Shown here: piece by piece, positions 1 to 5,127 of the stretch
Numbering within the stretch: position 1 is the first letter of the stretch
Layout: each line of letters begins with the position of its first letter
Assembly: GCA_003486225.1 (NCBI GenBank)
Contig: DNGN01000030.1
Location: 7,221-15,325, forward strand
Origin: Chloroflexota bacterium
GTDB lineage: Bacteria > Chloroflexota > Anaerolineae > Anaerolineales > UBA11579
Reading direction: 5' to 3'
DNA length: 8,105 nt
Program-made: the position numbers and the translations under genes
The notes under the pieces: model-generated
Told to the model about the DNA's origin: nothing
Seen by the model: only the letters and a program-made list of their open reading frames with translations
The model's database searches: none

Positions 1-462
1 CTGCTCGAAATGAAGCAGTTTGAAAAAGCAGCTACCTCCTTCCGCAAAAGCCTGAAAACGGATCCGGATAACAGCGCAGCCCTCCTGGGGCTGGCAAAAT
101 CACTGATAGCAAAGGGGGACTGCAGCGACGCCCTGGCAGTCCTGATGGATTTCCCTGCCGGCAAACAATTTTCAGATGCCCAGCAGTTAATCCCTCTGGC
201 CAGATCGATCAGTAACCTTCAGGCGAGCCCGGGCGATTTTCCGCAAAACACGTTGGGGATTGCCTTCCAGCATGCGCTAAAACTGATCACCCTGGGCAAT
301 TTCCCGGCCGCAGCAGACGGCTTATTGGAGTTACTGCGGCAGGATAAAAAATTCCTGCGGGGCGCAGCGCGGCAGGCAATGGTCGGCCTGTTGATCCTGA
401 TGGACGAAAACGACCCTCAAACCCGCGAATACCGCAAAGAATTCTCTTCGATCCTGTTTTAG
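1..462 (+). CDS. Thioredoxin-like co-chaperone, C-terminal TPR part (CnoX/YbbN-type), 5'-truncated
   Basis: The reading frame is open from base 1 (codons for Leu-Leu-Glu precede the first ATG at 10), so the gene starts to the left of the window and only its last 153 residues are seen. The visible part is helical and TPR-like. An early repeat carries the signature ...FEKAATSFRKSLKTDPDNSAALLGLAKSL, and a later pair of helices ends in DKKFLRGAARQAMVGLLILM followed by DENDPQTREYRKEFSSILF. That closing block (two helices, then an acidic D-P, then EYR, then a terminal LF) is characteristic of the C-terminal domain of YbbN/CnoX proteins. In this family a thioredoxin fold, here presumably off-window, is fused to TPRs that hand clients to GroEL or DnaK. 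No thioredoxin active site is visible, so whether it has redox cysteines is unknown. It is followed by a clear terminator and converges on the HAD gene. Confidence 0.75.
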   Translation: MLEMKQFEKAATSFRKSLKTDPDNSAALLGLAKSLIAKGDCSDALAVLMDFPAGKQFSDAQQLIPLARSISNLQASPGDFPQNTLGIAFQHALKLITLGNFPAAADGLLELLRQDKKFLRGAARQAMVGLLILMDENDPQTREYRKEFSSILF

Positions 463-479
463 CCCAAACACCTGAAACC

Positions 480-513
480 AAAGAGCCGCTGGAAAACCAG
501 GGCTCTTTTTTTT
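480..513 (+). terminator. Intrinsic terminator of the thioredoxin-like gene
   Basis: The hairpin has two stacked arms: GAGCC (483-487) pairs with GGCTC (501-505), and CTGG (489-492) pairs with CCAG (497-500) around an AAAA loop, with one bulged G at 488. Flanking A residues extend the stem into an uninterrupted run of eight T (506-513). It begins 17 nt after the stop codon. In the minus direction only three T follow the stem, so it may also act weakly for the convergent HAD operon. Confidence 0.9.
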
Positions 514-554
514 GCGGGCACCCGTTAAGGTGCAGCTGAAGCGCCGGGATTAAA

Positions 555-1301
555 TCACTGCCTGGGCAAACCTGCCAGTAAGCCAGGCAGTTCTGCCAAA
601 GAATGGATGGTGGCATCCGGCCGAATCGCCTCCTGATTGGCCTGGTTGTCGGGCGTATCGGCACGCCGGGTGATCCAGATGGTAAATAAACCGGCTTTGT
701 TCCCGCCAAGGATATCCGCATCCAGTGTGTCTCCCACCATGGCAACCTCTGCTGGGGAAAACCCCCACTGCTCAAGGGCAAAATGAAATATTTCCGGGGC
801 GGGCTTGCGGATGCCACAGGCCGCCGAACTGAGCACAAAATCAAGCAATGGGCGTAGATCAGCTTTGTCGATCAAATTCTGCACATCGGCATCATCGCTT
901 GCATTCGAAATTATGCCAAGCCGATAACCCTTTTCTTTCAGCTCAGCCAGGGTGGAAAAGGCGTCCTGTTCTGGAAGCCAATACGCCTGAGATACCTGAT
1001 AAAGTTTTTCCAGGGCGCGCTCGATCACCTGGTCCGAAACATCCGGATAGCCATACGCCGCCATCAAATTTTTAAGTATGTAAGCAGTGGTGAGTTCAAC
1101 ATACTGCTGGTTGCGCGCCACGTAATATGCATTAAGCTGGTCGCGAAAATCTTCTGCGAAACGGTCTTGGTCCAGCTGGTAGCCCATCTGAACAAGGCTG
1201 TTGGTCATAGCTATATCGGCCTGCATAAATACATCCGGCCATTCCCCGGCAAAATACAGCAAGGTGTTCCCCAGGTCAAAGATTAAACCTTTCAGGGTCA
1301 T
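555..1301 (-). CDS. HAD superfamily hydrolase (phosphatase-like), 248 aa
   Basis: The four HAD motifs are present. Motif I is FDLGNTL with the nucleophile Asp9. Motif II is GIISNAS (Ser132). Motif III is IRKPAPEIF (Lys166). Motif IV is VGDTLDAD (Asp191 and Asp196). A helical cap of about 100 residues lies between motifs I and II, as in subclass I enzymes such as phosphoglycolate phosphatase and haloacid dehalogenase. The second Asp of motif I (DxD), the usual general acid/base of phosphatases, is Gly11 here. Such DxG variants exist, but substrate and even phosphatase activity cannot be assumed. The ATG lies 3 nt after the stop of the upstream dehydrogenase gene. A GGGGG stretch inside that gene's last codons can serve as ribosome binding site, so the two are very probably translationally linked. 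Confidence 0.88.
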   Translation of the reverse strand: MTLKGLIFDLGNTLLYFAGEWPDVFMQADIAMTNSLVQMGYQLDQDRFAEDFRDQLNAYYVARNQQYVELTTAYILKNLMAAYGYPDVSDQVIERALEKLYQVSQAYWLPEQDAFSTLAELKEKGYRLGIISNASDDADVQNLIDKADLRPLLDFVLSSAACGIRKPAPEIFHFALEQWGFSPAEVAMVGDTLDADILGGNKAGLFTIWITRRADTPDNQANQEAIRPDATIHSLAELPGLLAGLPRQ

Positions 1302-1304
1302 TCG

Positions 1305-2324
1305 TTAATACCCCCGTTCAAAATCCACCCTGTTCAACAACTCTTCACCGGCAAGGTAGCGTTTTAGATTTTCAATAAACATTTGGTTGGCACGCTGGTT
1401 ATAGTGACGGCTAAATCCAGCTACGTGCGGGGTAAGGATGACGTTGGGCATCTGCCACAGCGGGCTCTCTTGGGGCAGTGGTTCTTCCGAAAAGACATCC
1501 AGCGCCGCGCCTGCCAGCTGTCCTTCGGAGAGGGCGTCGATTAATGCCGCATGATCCACCACTCCGCCGCGCGAGACATCCACCAGAAACGCAGTGGGTT
1601 TCATGGCTGCCAGATGTTCTTTGGCCAGCATACCGCGCGTCTCGCTGGTCAGCGGAACACAGACAACCACAAAATCGCATATTGTGAGCATGGACCGCAA
1701 AGCCTGCGGCGGATACAACCTGGCAAACAGGGTGCCTTTGGGATCACCCATGTCCTCTGCCGAATATTCGCCATCCTCAGGATGCATCAGATCTCGTTTG
1801 GTGCCTAAAACCGTGGCACCAAAATCAGAGACCAAACGGGCAACCTGCCGTCCGATGCTGCCATAACCAACAATCCCGACCGTACTGCCTCGAAGCTCTG
1901 CGGGGATGTATTTGCGCCCTTTTTCTTCCATCCAGGTCTTGCTGTTTTGCAAACCCAGAAAATGCGGCAGCTGGTGCCCGAGCGCCAGCAGCATTGTCAG
2001 CACATGCTCGGCCACCTGAGAAGAATTCGCACCGCTCAGGGTGGTCAGCACCAGATCCGGCTTATCAAAGAGCGGGTTGTCGCGGATTTTTTCTATCCCT
2101 GACAGATAAGATTGCACCCAGCGCAATTTTGGCGCTTGTTCAAGGGCAGGCAAAGCATGCATAGTATAGGCCACTTCAACATCCTGCCAACGCTCGGGGG
2201 GGATATCTTTGCTCTCTTTGGCAGGCAGAACGGTTACCGAGAGATTGCCGGATATTTGTGTAATTTCATCAATCAGTGCTTCTGGTATCGGCAATGTCAC
2301 CAATATTTCGATTTTCTTACTCAT
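1305..2324 (-). CDS. D-2-hydroxyacid dehydrogenase family protein, 339 aa
   Basis: This is an NAD(P)-dependent oxidoreductase of the D-isomer-specific 2-hydroxyacid dehydrogenase family, which interconverts 2-oxo acids and D-2-hydroxy acids in the cytosol. The Rossmann glycine motif GYGSIG is at residues 153-158. The catalytic triad is recognisable: Arg252 in VSRGGVVD, Glu281 in DVFSEEPL and His300 in LTPHVAG. The end of the second beta strand reads GTKR (174-177) rather than an acidic residue. In this family that suggests a preference for NADPH, as in glyoxylate/hydroxypyruvate reductases, though this is inference. The loop after it (about 178-205) is longer than in many members. Length is normal for the family. 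The ATG is preceded by AGGAAGGGAAA, a good ribosome binding site. It is first gene of a two-gene operon with the HAD hydrolase, and its promoter must lie in or beside the DnaA-box array. The exact substrate is not predictable. Confidence 0.9.
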   Translation of the reverse strand: MSKKIEILVTLPIPEALIDEITQISGNLSVTVLPAKESKDIPPERWQDVEVAYTMHALPALEQAPKLRWVQSYLSGIEKIRDNPLFDKPDLVLTTLSGANSSQVAEHVLTMLLALGHQLPHFLGLQNSKTWMEEKGRKYIPAELRGSTVGIVGYGSIGRQVARLVSDFGATVLGTKRDLMHPEDGEYSAEDMGDPKGTLFARLYPPQALRSMLTICDFVVVCVPLTSETRGMLAKEHLAAMKPTAFLVDVSRGGVVDHAALIDALSEGQLAGAALDVFSEEPLPQESPLWQMPNVILTPHVAGFSRHYNQRANQMFIENLKRYLAGEELLNRVDFERGY

Positions 2325-2400
2325 TTTCCCTTCCTGTCGGTCGGCCCTGTGAATATCCTATGGATAAACCTGGCAAAATGGTGGGTATCTGATGCAAAAA

Positions 2401-2430
2401 TGTGGATAACGCAACCAAATTTGTGGATAA
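2401..2430 (+). promoter_or_regulatory. Two exact consensus DnaA boxes, 21 bp apart
   Basis: TGTGGATAA occurs exactly at 2401-2409 and again at 2422-2430, both followed by C. Both match the complement of the TTATCCACA consensus with no mismatch. Two perfect 9-mers in the same direction within 30 bp are unlikely by chance and anchor the reading of the neighbouring degenerate copies. Confidence 0.8.
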
Positions 2431-2474
2431 CCTCCATTTTTCTGTGGAAAGATGTGGGAAAAGTGCAGCCTACA

Positions 2475-2505
2475 TGTGGGATAAATGTGGGATATTGTGG
2501 GATAT
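2475..2505 (+). repeat. Three tandem TGTGGGATA(A/T) units at 10-11 bp steps
   Basis: TGTGGGATAA at 2475 is followed by TGTGGGATAT at 2486 and again at 2496, almost head to tail. Compared with the exact boxes each has an extra G (TGTGG-G-ATA), a consistent variant rather than random decay. The last unit runs into the palindrome GGATATCC (2500-2507). This is the end of the array nearest the AT-rich segment. At known origins, tightly packed weak boxes at that position help build the DnaA filament that opens the duplex; that role here is inference. Confidence 0.7.
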
Positions 2506-2512
2506 CCAGCTG

Positions 2513-2643
2513 CTTTTTACCACTATTTTATTTTACTGCAAAGTAAACCAGAGCGGGGTGAATTTGGACAATTTCAGCCTGATTTTCCACCAAAACAGAT
2601 TTTTACGATATAATGACTATTTGGAATTTTTAGAACATAAATT
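2513..2643. other. AT-rich segment beside the box array, candidate DNA unwinding element
   Basis: Hand counting gives 38 G or C in the 120 bases from 2521 to 2640 (about 68% A+T), clearly richer in A+T than the genes around it. It contains a T-rich patch (2512-2535) and three similar motifs: GATTTTCC at 2581, GATTTTTAC at 2599 and GAATTTTTAG at 2624. One GC-rich island, GAGCGGGGTG (2551-2560), interrupts it. It also holds the likely promoter of the downstream J-domain gene, so AT-richness alone does not prove an unwinding function. Confidence 0.4.
2609..2614 (+). promoter_or_regulatory. Candidate -10 box (TATAAT) of the J-domain gene
   Basis: A perfect TATAAT lies 30 nt before the ATG at 2644, which would give a short leader of about 20-25 nt. 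No good -35 hexamer is present at 16-18 bp spacing (the region reads TTTTCCACC), so this may be a weak or activator-dependent promoter, or a chance match in AT-rich DNA. Confidence 0.4.
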
Positions 2644-3489
2644 ATGACTGCAAAGAAAAAACGTTTAAATTCAAAAAATCATAAAAGCCTGCAATCCACG
2701 GCAGATGCCGAACTGACCATGCTCAGGCTGCGCCTCAATAAAAAGCGTGAATACATAGCAATTCTCGAATTGGAATTATTTAACACGCGCGTGACCATCC
2801 ATGAATTCATGGTGATCTACAACGAACGGGTCGGGCATCTTGAAGATTATTTGCGGACCTTACGGCGAAAACTATACGAAACCCTCGAATCCAAAAACTC
2901 AGAGCCCGACGAACAGGCTGACGACTTCAATTCCTCCGAAGAGGAGGAGTTCACCTACAAAGACCGGGATGAGAATAACGGATGGCGCAAGATTGGCGAG
3001 CAAAAGAAATCCAAGTACAGCCCCAAAATGGAAGAACAGATCAAGAACCTTTTCCGCGAATTGGCGCGCAGATTCCACCCAGACCTGACCTCAGATCCCG
3101 TAGAAAAGAAATGGCGAGAAGAGGTCATGACCCGCGTCAACCAGGCCTATGCCAACCGCGATCTCAAAGCCCTGCGGTCGCTGGCAGAGCAACCAGACCG
3201 CCCAATTGATTCTCCCAACCAGACCAAGGAGCAAGAAATCGCAGGTCTGAAGATCGAATTGAAGCGATTAGATGGGGTGATTGCAGACCTGAAAGCGCGC
3301 ATCAACCACCTAGAAGAATCCCCGGCCTGGCAGCTTAAGATGGAAGCACGCCTCAAACGCCGCTCCGGCAGCGATTTACTGACCGAGCTGGAAAACAAAT
3401 TCAAAGAACAGATCGCTGACCTGGAGGAACATCTCACTGTCTTGGGCATCGACATCACTGAAATTTCTGTTCCCAGCCCAGCCGGGTGA
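2644..3489 (+). CDS. J-domain (DnaJ-like) protein with flanking coiled coils, 281 aa
   Basis: A J-domain-like core lies in the middle of the protein: a basic helix (about 129-143, EEQIKNLFRELARRF), the diagnostic HPD tripeptide at 145-147, then a helix through VNQAYANRDLKALRSLAEQ (about 153-183). HPD stimulates the ATPase of DnaK/Hsp70, so the likely partner is a DnaK in the cytosol. There is no DnaJ Gly/Phe region, zinc finger or C-terminal substrate domain. Instead, residues about 22-82 and 195-266 look like coiled coils, and 84-124 is a charged, acidic, probably disordered linker. No clear helix I precedes HPD, so the J domain is shortened. The first residues are very basic (TAKKKR). The ATG lacks a strong Shine-Dalgarno. 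It starts the plus-strand block beside the DnaA-box array and is followed closely by the HD gene. Its client or target is unknown. Confidence 0.75.
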   Translation: MTAKKKRLNSKNHKSLQSTADAELTMLRLRLNKKREYIAILELELFNTRVTIHEFMVIYNERVGHLEDYLRTLRRKLYETLESKNSEPDEQADDFNSSEEEEFTYKDRDENNGWRKIGEQKKSKYSPKMEEQIKNLFRELARRFHPDLTSDPVEKKWREEVMTRVNQAYANRDLKALRSLAEQPDRPIDSPNQTKEQEIAGLKIELKRLDGVIADLKARINHLEESPAWQLKMEARLKRRSGSDLLTELENKFKEQIADLEEHLTVLGIDITEISVPSPAG

Positions 3490-3495
3490 GCGCCT

Positions 3496-4110
3496 TTGCA
3501 CGCCCTGCTTTCCTCCCTGGTCCTAGAGTTTACATTTAGCGGCAGCACTCCTGAAGATGCTGCCGCTTTCCTCATCCACCACAGCTACCCGCATACCGCA
3601 GACCACAGCAGCCAGGTGGCGCAGACCGCAGCACAGGTGGCACGCCAATTTGATGCCGACCCGGATGGCGCATTCCTGGCCGGGTGGCTGCACGACATCA
3701 GCGCCGTTGTTCCAAATGCGCAGCGTCTGCAGGCAGCCCAGCAGCTTGGCCTTGAGATTTTGCCAGAAGAGGAAACCGTCCCGCTGCTTTTGCATCAGAA
3801 AATTTCAGCTGTGATGGCCAGGCAGCTGTTCGGGGTTGAGGATGAGCAGGTACTGCACGCCATTGGCTGCCACACCACCCTGCACCCCCAGCCGGCCACA
3901 ATGGATCTGGTTTTATTCGTCGCCGACAAACTTGCCTGGGACCAGAAAGGAACCCCGCCGTATGCCGCGCGATTGAAGACGGCCTTAACCCACTCATTGG
4001 AAGAGGCGGCCTGGGTATACCAAGACTACCTCTGGCACTCCGGGAAAATCAAGATCATCCACCCCTGGATGCAGGCCTCCTACCAGGAGCTACAGCAGAG
4101 ATTTGGCTGA
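3496..4110 (+). CDS. HD-domain hydrolase, YqeK-like (possible symmetrical Ap4A hydrolase), 204 aa
   Basis: The metal-binding pattern of the HD superfamily is complete: His37 (DHSSQVAQTA), His66-Asp67 (AGWLHDIS), His100 (LLHQKIS), His126 (IGCHTT) and Asp144 (LFVADKLAW). The order and context (LLH...K, then GVEDEQVLHAIGCHTT, then VLFVADK) match YqeK proteins, which hydrolyse diadenosine tetraphosphate to ADP. YqeK usually has HDIAK where this protein has HDISA, so the assignment is to the family rather than the proven activity. The start is TTG at 3496. GGTGA (3485-3489), which overlaps the previous gene's stop codon, is a good ribosome binding site 6 nt upstream, and no ATG in frame occurs before the catalytic region. 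The gene is in the same frame as the J-domain gene and separated from it by one TGA. The usual YqeK neighbours nadD and rsfS are not in view. Confidence 0.72.
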   Translation: MHALLSSLVLEFTFSGSTPEDAAAFLIHHSYPHTADHSSQVAQTAAQVARQFDADPDGAFLAGWLHDISAVVPNAQRLQAAQQLGLEILPEEETVPLLLHQKISAVMARQLFGVEDEQVLHAIGCHTTLHPQPATMDLVLFVADKLAWDQKGTPPYAARLKTALTHSLEEAAWVYQDYLWHSGKIKIIHPWMQASYQELQQRFG

Positions 4111-4139
4111 TCCAAGCTCCAGCCCCCCAAAAGATCGTG

Positions 4140-4145
4140 TACAAT
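4140..4145 (+). promoter_or_regulatory. Weak candidate -10 (TACAAT) before the MEMO-family gene
   Basis: TACAATAAAAT lies in the 108-bp gap after the HD gene and differs from TATAAT at one position. No convincing -35 is present at normal spacing. If used, transcription would start near 4152, just before the structured leader, and give the MEMO gene its own transcript. Confidence 0.3.
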
Positions 4146-4157
4146 AAAATCAGACCG

Positions 4158-4213
4158 CCAGGGTGCTGTTAGGAAGCCTGGAATTCGTCCGGGCGCGTGG
4201 CACACCTCCCTGG
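4158..4213 (+). other. Nested inverted repeats in the leader of the MEMO-family gene
   Basis: CCAGGG (4158-4163) can pair with CCCTGG (4208-4213), extended past a small bulge. Inside it, CCTGGA (4177-4182) pairs with TCCGGG (4188-4193; five Watson-Crick pairs and one G-T) around the five-base loop ATTCG. The outer stem ends 5 nt before the first ATG. No T-run follows, so it is not an ordinary terminator. It may be a structured 5' leader affecting translation, or chance pairing in GC-rich DNA. It matches no riboswitch class I recognise. Confidence 0.35.
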
Positions 4214-4218
4214 CACGG

Positions 4219-5082
4219 ATGGAAAGAATGAAGCAAACAGATCCTCGTCCAGCAGCCTTGGCCGGGATGTGGTACAGTGCCGAGCCCGAACAACTGCGCA
4301 GAGAAGTGGAGTATTTCTTACAGGATGCGCCGCCGCCGGTATTTACTGACGAGATCGTTGGGCTTTTTGCGCCCCATGCAGGCCATCATTATTCCGGCCC
4401 AGTGGCCGGACATGCATTCCGCGCCATCCAGGGCAACAGCTACGAAACCATTGCCGTTGTGTCCCCTTTCCACAGGGGATATTTCCACCCCCTGCTTACC
4501 AGCTCACATGACAGCTACAGCACCCCTTTGGGGGATGTCCCGGTGGATACCGGCAGCCAGGCCAGGTTGAGCGATTGGTTGCAAAAACATTCGGAGGAAA
4601 ACCTGATCGCAATCAGGCAAGACCAGGAGCACGCCATAGAGATTGAACTACCCTTCCTGCAAATTGCCGTTTCAGGTCCTTTCGAACTGCTGCCGGTGAT
4701 GATCTCCGATACCCGGCCGGAAACAGCAAAAGACCTCGGGCAGGCACTGGCTGCGGTACTCCAAAACAAGCAGGCGCTTCTGGTGGCAAGCACCGACCTA
4801 TCTCATTTCTATCCAGAACCGGTAGCCAACCGATTAGACCAGGCCATGCTGGAGGCTATCGCTTCTTTCGATCCCAAGCAGGTGATCGCAGTCCAGCGCA
4901 GCGGAAAAGGACAGGCTTGCGGCGTGCTGCCGGTGCTGGCCGTGATGTCTGCCGCGCAAGCGTTAGGCGCCAACCAGGCACACGTTTTCCATTATGCCAC
5001 CTCGGGAGCCACCAGCGGAGATTATGCCCGCGTGGTCGGGTATGGTGCCGGGGGCTTTACGCGCCAGCCCCAGCCTGGTTAA
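4219..5082 (+). CDS. amrB: MEMO-family protein (AmmeMemoRadiSam system protein B), 287 aa
   Basis: This is a cytosolic protein of the MEMO/AmrB family, which is related in fold to class III extradiol dioxygenases. Family hallmarks run in order: AGMWYS at 15-20, PHAGHHYSG with His53, SPFHRG with His85, DQEHAIEIELPFLQ with His138, ASTDLSHFYP with His196, GQACGVLPVL with Cys234, and the C-terminal YATSGATSGDYARVVGYGA. In human MEMO1 the equivalents of His53, His85 and Cys234 bind metal. In bacteria the protein is usually discussed with an AMMECR1-domain protein (A) and a radical SAM protein; neither is in the window, so this copy is an orphan locally. Its reaction is not established. Start: ATG at 4219 has no spaced ribosome site, while ATG at 4228 (three codons later) has GGATGG 5 nt upstream, so the shorter form is at least as likely. 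Length is typical for the family. Confidence 0.88.
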   Translation: MERMKQTDPRPAALAGMWYSAEPEQLRREVEYFLQDAPPPVFTDEIVGLFAPHAGHHYSGPVAGHAFRAIQGNSYETIAVVSPFHRGYFHPLLTSSHDSYSTPLGDVPVDTGSQARLSDWLQKHSEENLIAIRQDQEHAIEIELPFLQIAVSGPFELLPVMISDTRPETAKDLGQALAAVLQNKQALLVASTDLSHFYPEPVANRLDQAMLEAIASFDPKQVIAVQRSGKGQACGVLPVLAVMSAAQALGANQAHVFHYATSGATSGDYARVVGYGAGGFTRQPQPG

Positions 5083-5091
5083 ACCAAGGCA

Positions 5092-5118
5092 GTGGGAGCG
5101 TATCGCTCCCGCGCACCG
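5092..5118. terminator. Hairpin between convergent genes, probable terminator
   Basis: GGGAGCG (5094-5100) and CGCTCCC (5104-5110) form a perfect 7-bp stem with a TAT loop between the ends of the convergent MEMO and stress-protein genes. On the plus strand a short TTTT follows seven bases later; on the minus strand there is no T-run. The location fits a terminator for one or both genes, but the weak U-tract makes it a poor intrinsic one. Confidence 0.5.
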
Positions 5119-5127
5119 TTTTCAAGT

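Larger units (their letters stand above)
2348..2505 (+). repeat. Array of ten same-direction, helically phased DnaA-box-like 9-mers
   Basis: The 9-mers start at 2348 (TGTGAATAT), 2359 (TATGGATAA), 2380 (GGTGGGTAT, weak), 2401 (TGTGGATAA), 2422 (TGTGGATAA), 2443 (TGTGGAAAG), 2453 (TGTGGGAAA), 2475 (TGTGGGATA), 2486 (TGTGGGATA) and 2496 (TGTGGGATA). Intervals are 11, 21, 21, 21, 21, 10, 22, 11 and 10 bp, that is one or two turns of B-DNA each time. The total of 148 bp equals 14 turns at 10.6 bp. The reverse complement of the exact copies is TTATCCACA, the standard high-affinity bacterial DnaA box. The outer members are degenerate and would be weak alone, and 2380 is the least certain. Repeat units and spacing are read directly; DnaA binding is inferred. 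Confidence 0.8.
2325..2643. other. Divergent intergenic region: putative replication-origin-like (DnaA-binding) locus
   Basis: This 319-bp gap between divergent genes has no credible protein gene. Its left part (2348-2505) is an array of DnaA-box-like 9-mers. Its right part (about 2513-2643) is AT-rich and ends in a promoter-like TATAAT. A one-directional, helically phased box array next to an AT-rich stretch is the classic layout of a bacterial origin. Flanking gene orientation diverges from it on both sides, as is common at origins, although the next genes outward reverse again. No replication-initiation genes lie in the window. Alternatives are a secondary DnaA-titration or reactivation locus (datA/DARS-like) or a DnaA-regulated divergent promoter. 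Confidence 0.5.

Noticed and set aside
287..844. 185-codon minus-strand frame overlapping the thioredoxin-like gene end and the HAD gene
   Set aside because: It crosses a strong terminator and two supported genes in other frames, and is Pro/Arg/Gly-rich with no recognisable motif.
2348..2505. CRISPR-like or minisatellite repeat array
   Set aside because: Units are only 9-10 bp, spacers are as short as 1-2 bp and vary, and there are no cas genes. The DnaA-box reading explains both sequence and spacing.
2112..2546. 144-codon plus-strand frame across the start of the hydroxyacid dehydrogenase and the box array
   Set aside because: Half of it is antisense to a well-supported gene and the rest is repeat-derived (repeated Trp and Gly codons from TGTGGG).
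2402..2647. 81-codon plus-strand reading frame (GTG start) that ends in an ATGA overlap with the J-domain gene
   Set aside because: It starts inside a DnaA box, runs through the repeat array and the AT-rich segment, has no ribosome site and shows no family resemblance. The ATGA overlap is probably chance.
3147..3575. 142-codon minus-strand frame antisense to the J-domain and HD genes
   Set aside because: Ser/Arg-rich shadow of coiled-coil codons with no domain or ribosome-site support.
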